Of a stretch of 13,048 nt of DNA, positions 13,048-13,048 are shown piece by piece (the first letter of the stretch is position 1; each line of letters starts with the position of its first letter). A model generated the notes under the pieces. The model was not told the origin of the DNA, did not search any database, and was given only the letters and a program-made list of their open reading frames with translations. The DNA lies in contig DATAYF010000450.1 of NCBI GenBank assembly GCA_036272735.1, positions 1-13,048 of the forward strand, in the 5' to 3' direction. This stretch comes from DATAYF01 sp036272735 (lineage in GTDB: Bacteria; Chloroflexota; Ktedonobacteria; Ktedonobacterales; Ktedonobacteraceae). The position numbers were made by a program, and so were the translations under genes.

Positions 13048-13048
13048 T

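Noticed and set aside
1..13048. CRISPR array, prophage or defence island
   Set aside because: No regularly spaced repeats, no phage structural genes and no recognised defence genes apart from the tnpB remnant.

Overview
The window looks like chromosomal DNA of a free-living bacterium of moderate GC content. The gene mix suggests a Chloroflexota member of the Ktedonobacteria type: an F420-type luciferase-like oxidoreductase, an MshC-like cysteine ligase, a TnpB transposon remnant, small HTH proteins and lineage-restricted hypothetical genes. This placement is inference from gene content and was not checked by any search.

Layout. Positions 1-293 hold the 3' end of an IS200/IS605-type tnpB gene and its hairpin right end. 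A tight plus-strand operon follows (463-3541): MBL-fold hydrolase, UDP-glucose/GDP-mannose dehydrogenase, holo-ACP synthase and D-aminoacyl-tRNA deacylase. The gaps are 5 and 6 bases, then a 4-base overlap. A second plus-strand operon (3725-5685) holds a TatD-family metal-dependent hydrolase overlapping by one base a cysteinyl-tRNA-synthetase-like protein. The motifs of that protein match the mycothiol enzyme MshC better than CysS. Next come a small HTH-like protein (minus), a PLP-dependent threonine-aldolase/beta-eliminating-lyase (plus), an MTH1-like Nudix hydrolase (minus), a sugar isomerase/epimerase-like TIM barrel (plus), an F420-type LLM oxidoreductase (minus) and a CPA1 Na+/H+ antiporter (minus). 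Two plus-strand genes close the window: a secreted or membrane-anchored Gly/Ser-rich protein with 12-residue repeats, and a soluble hypothetical protein. A possible 3' end of a minus-strand gene lies at the right edge.

The genes are mostly housekeeping: detoxification and repair (MBL hydrolase, Dtd, TatD, Nudix), cell-surface sugar precursor supply (UGD), lipid or secondary-metabolite carrier activation (AcpS), redox and thiol chemistry (MshC-like, LLM) and ion homeostasis. I see no clear defence island, CRISPR array or prophage.

The most striking non-coding signal is a set of very long, nearly perfect, mutually unrelated inverted repeats. They lie at every convergent gene junction (5689-5758, 7379-7501, 8904-8964, probably 12805-12872) and between the two first operons (3553-3601). 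Stems run from 19 to 35 base pairs and none has a classical downstream T-run. They look like long-stem bidirectional terminators or insulators, and one of them also supplies the -35 box of the next promoter.
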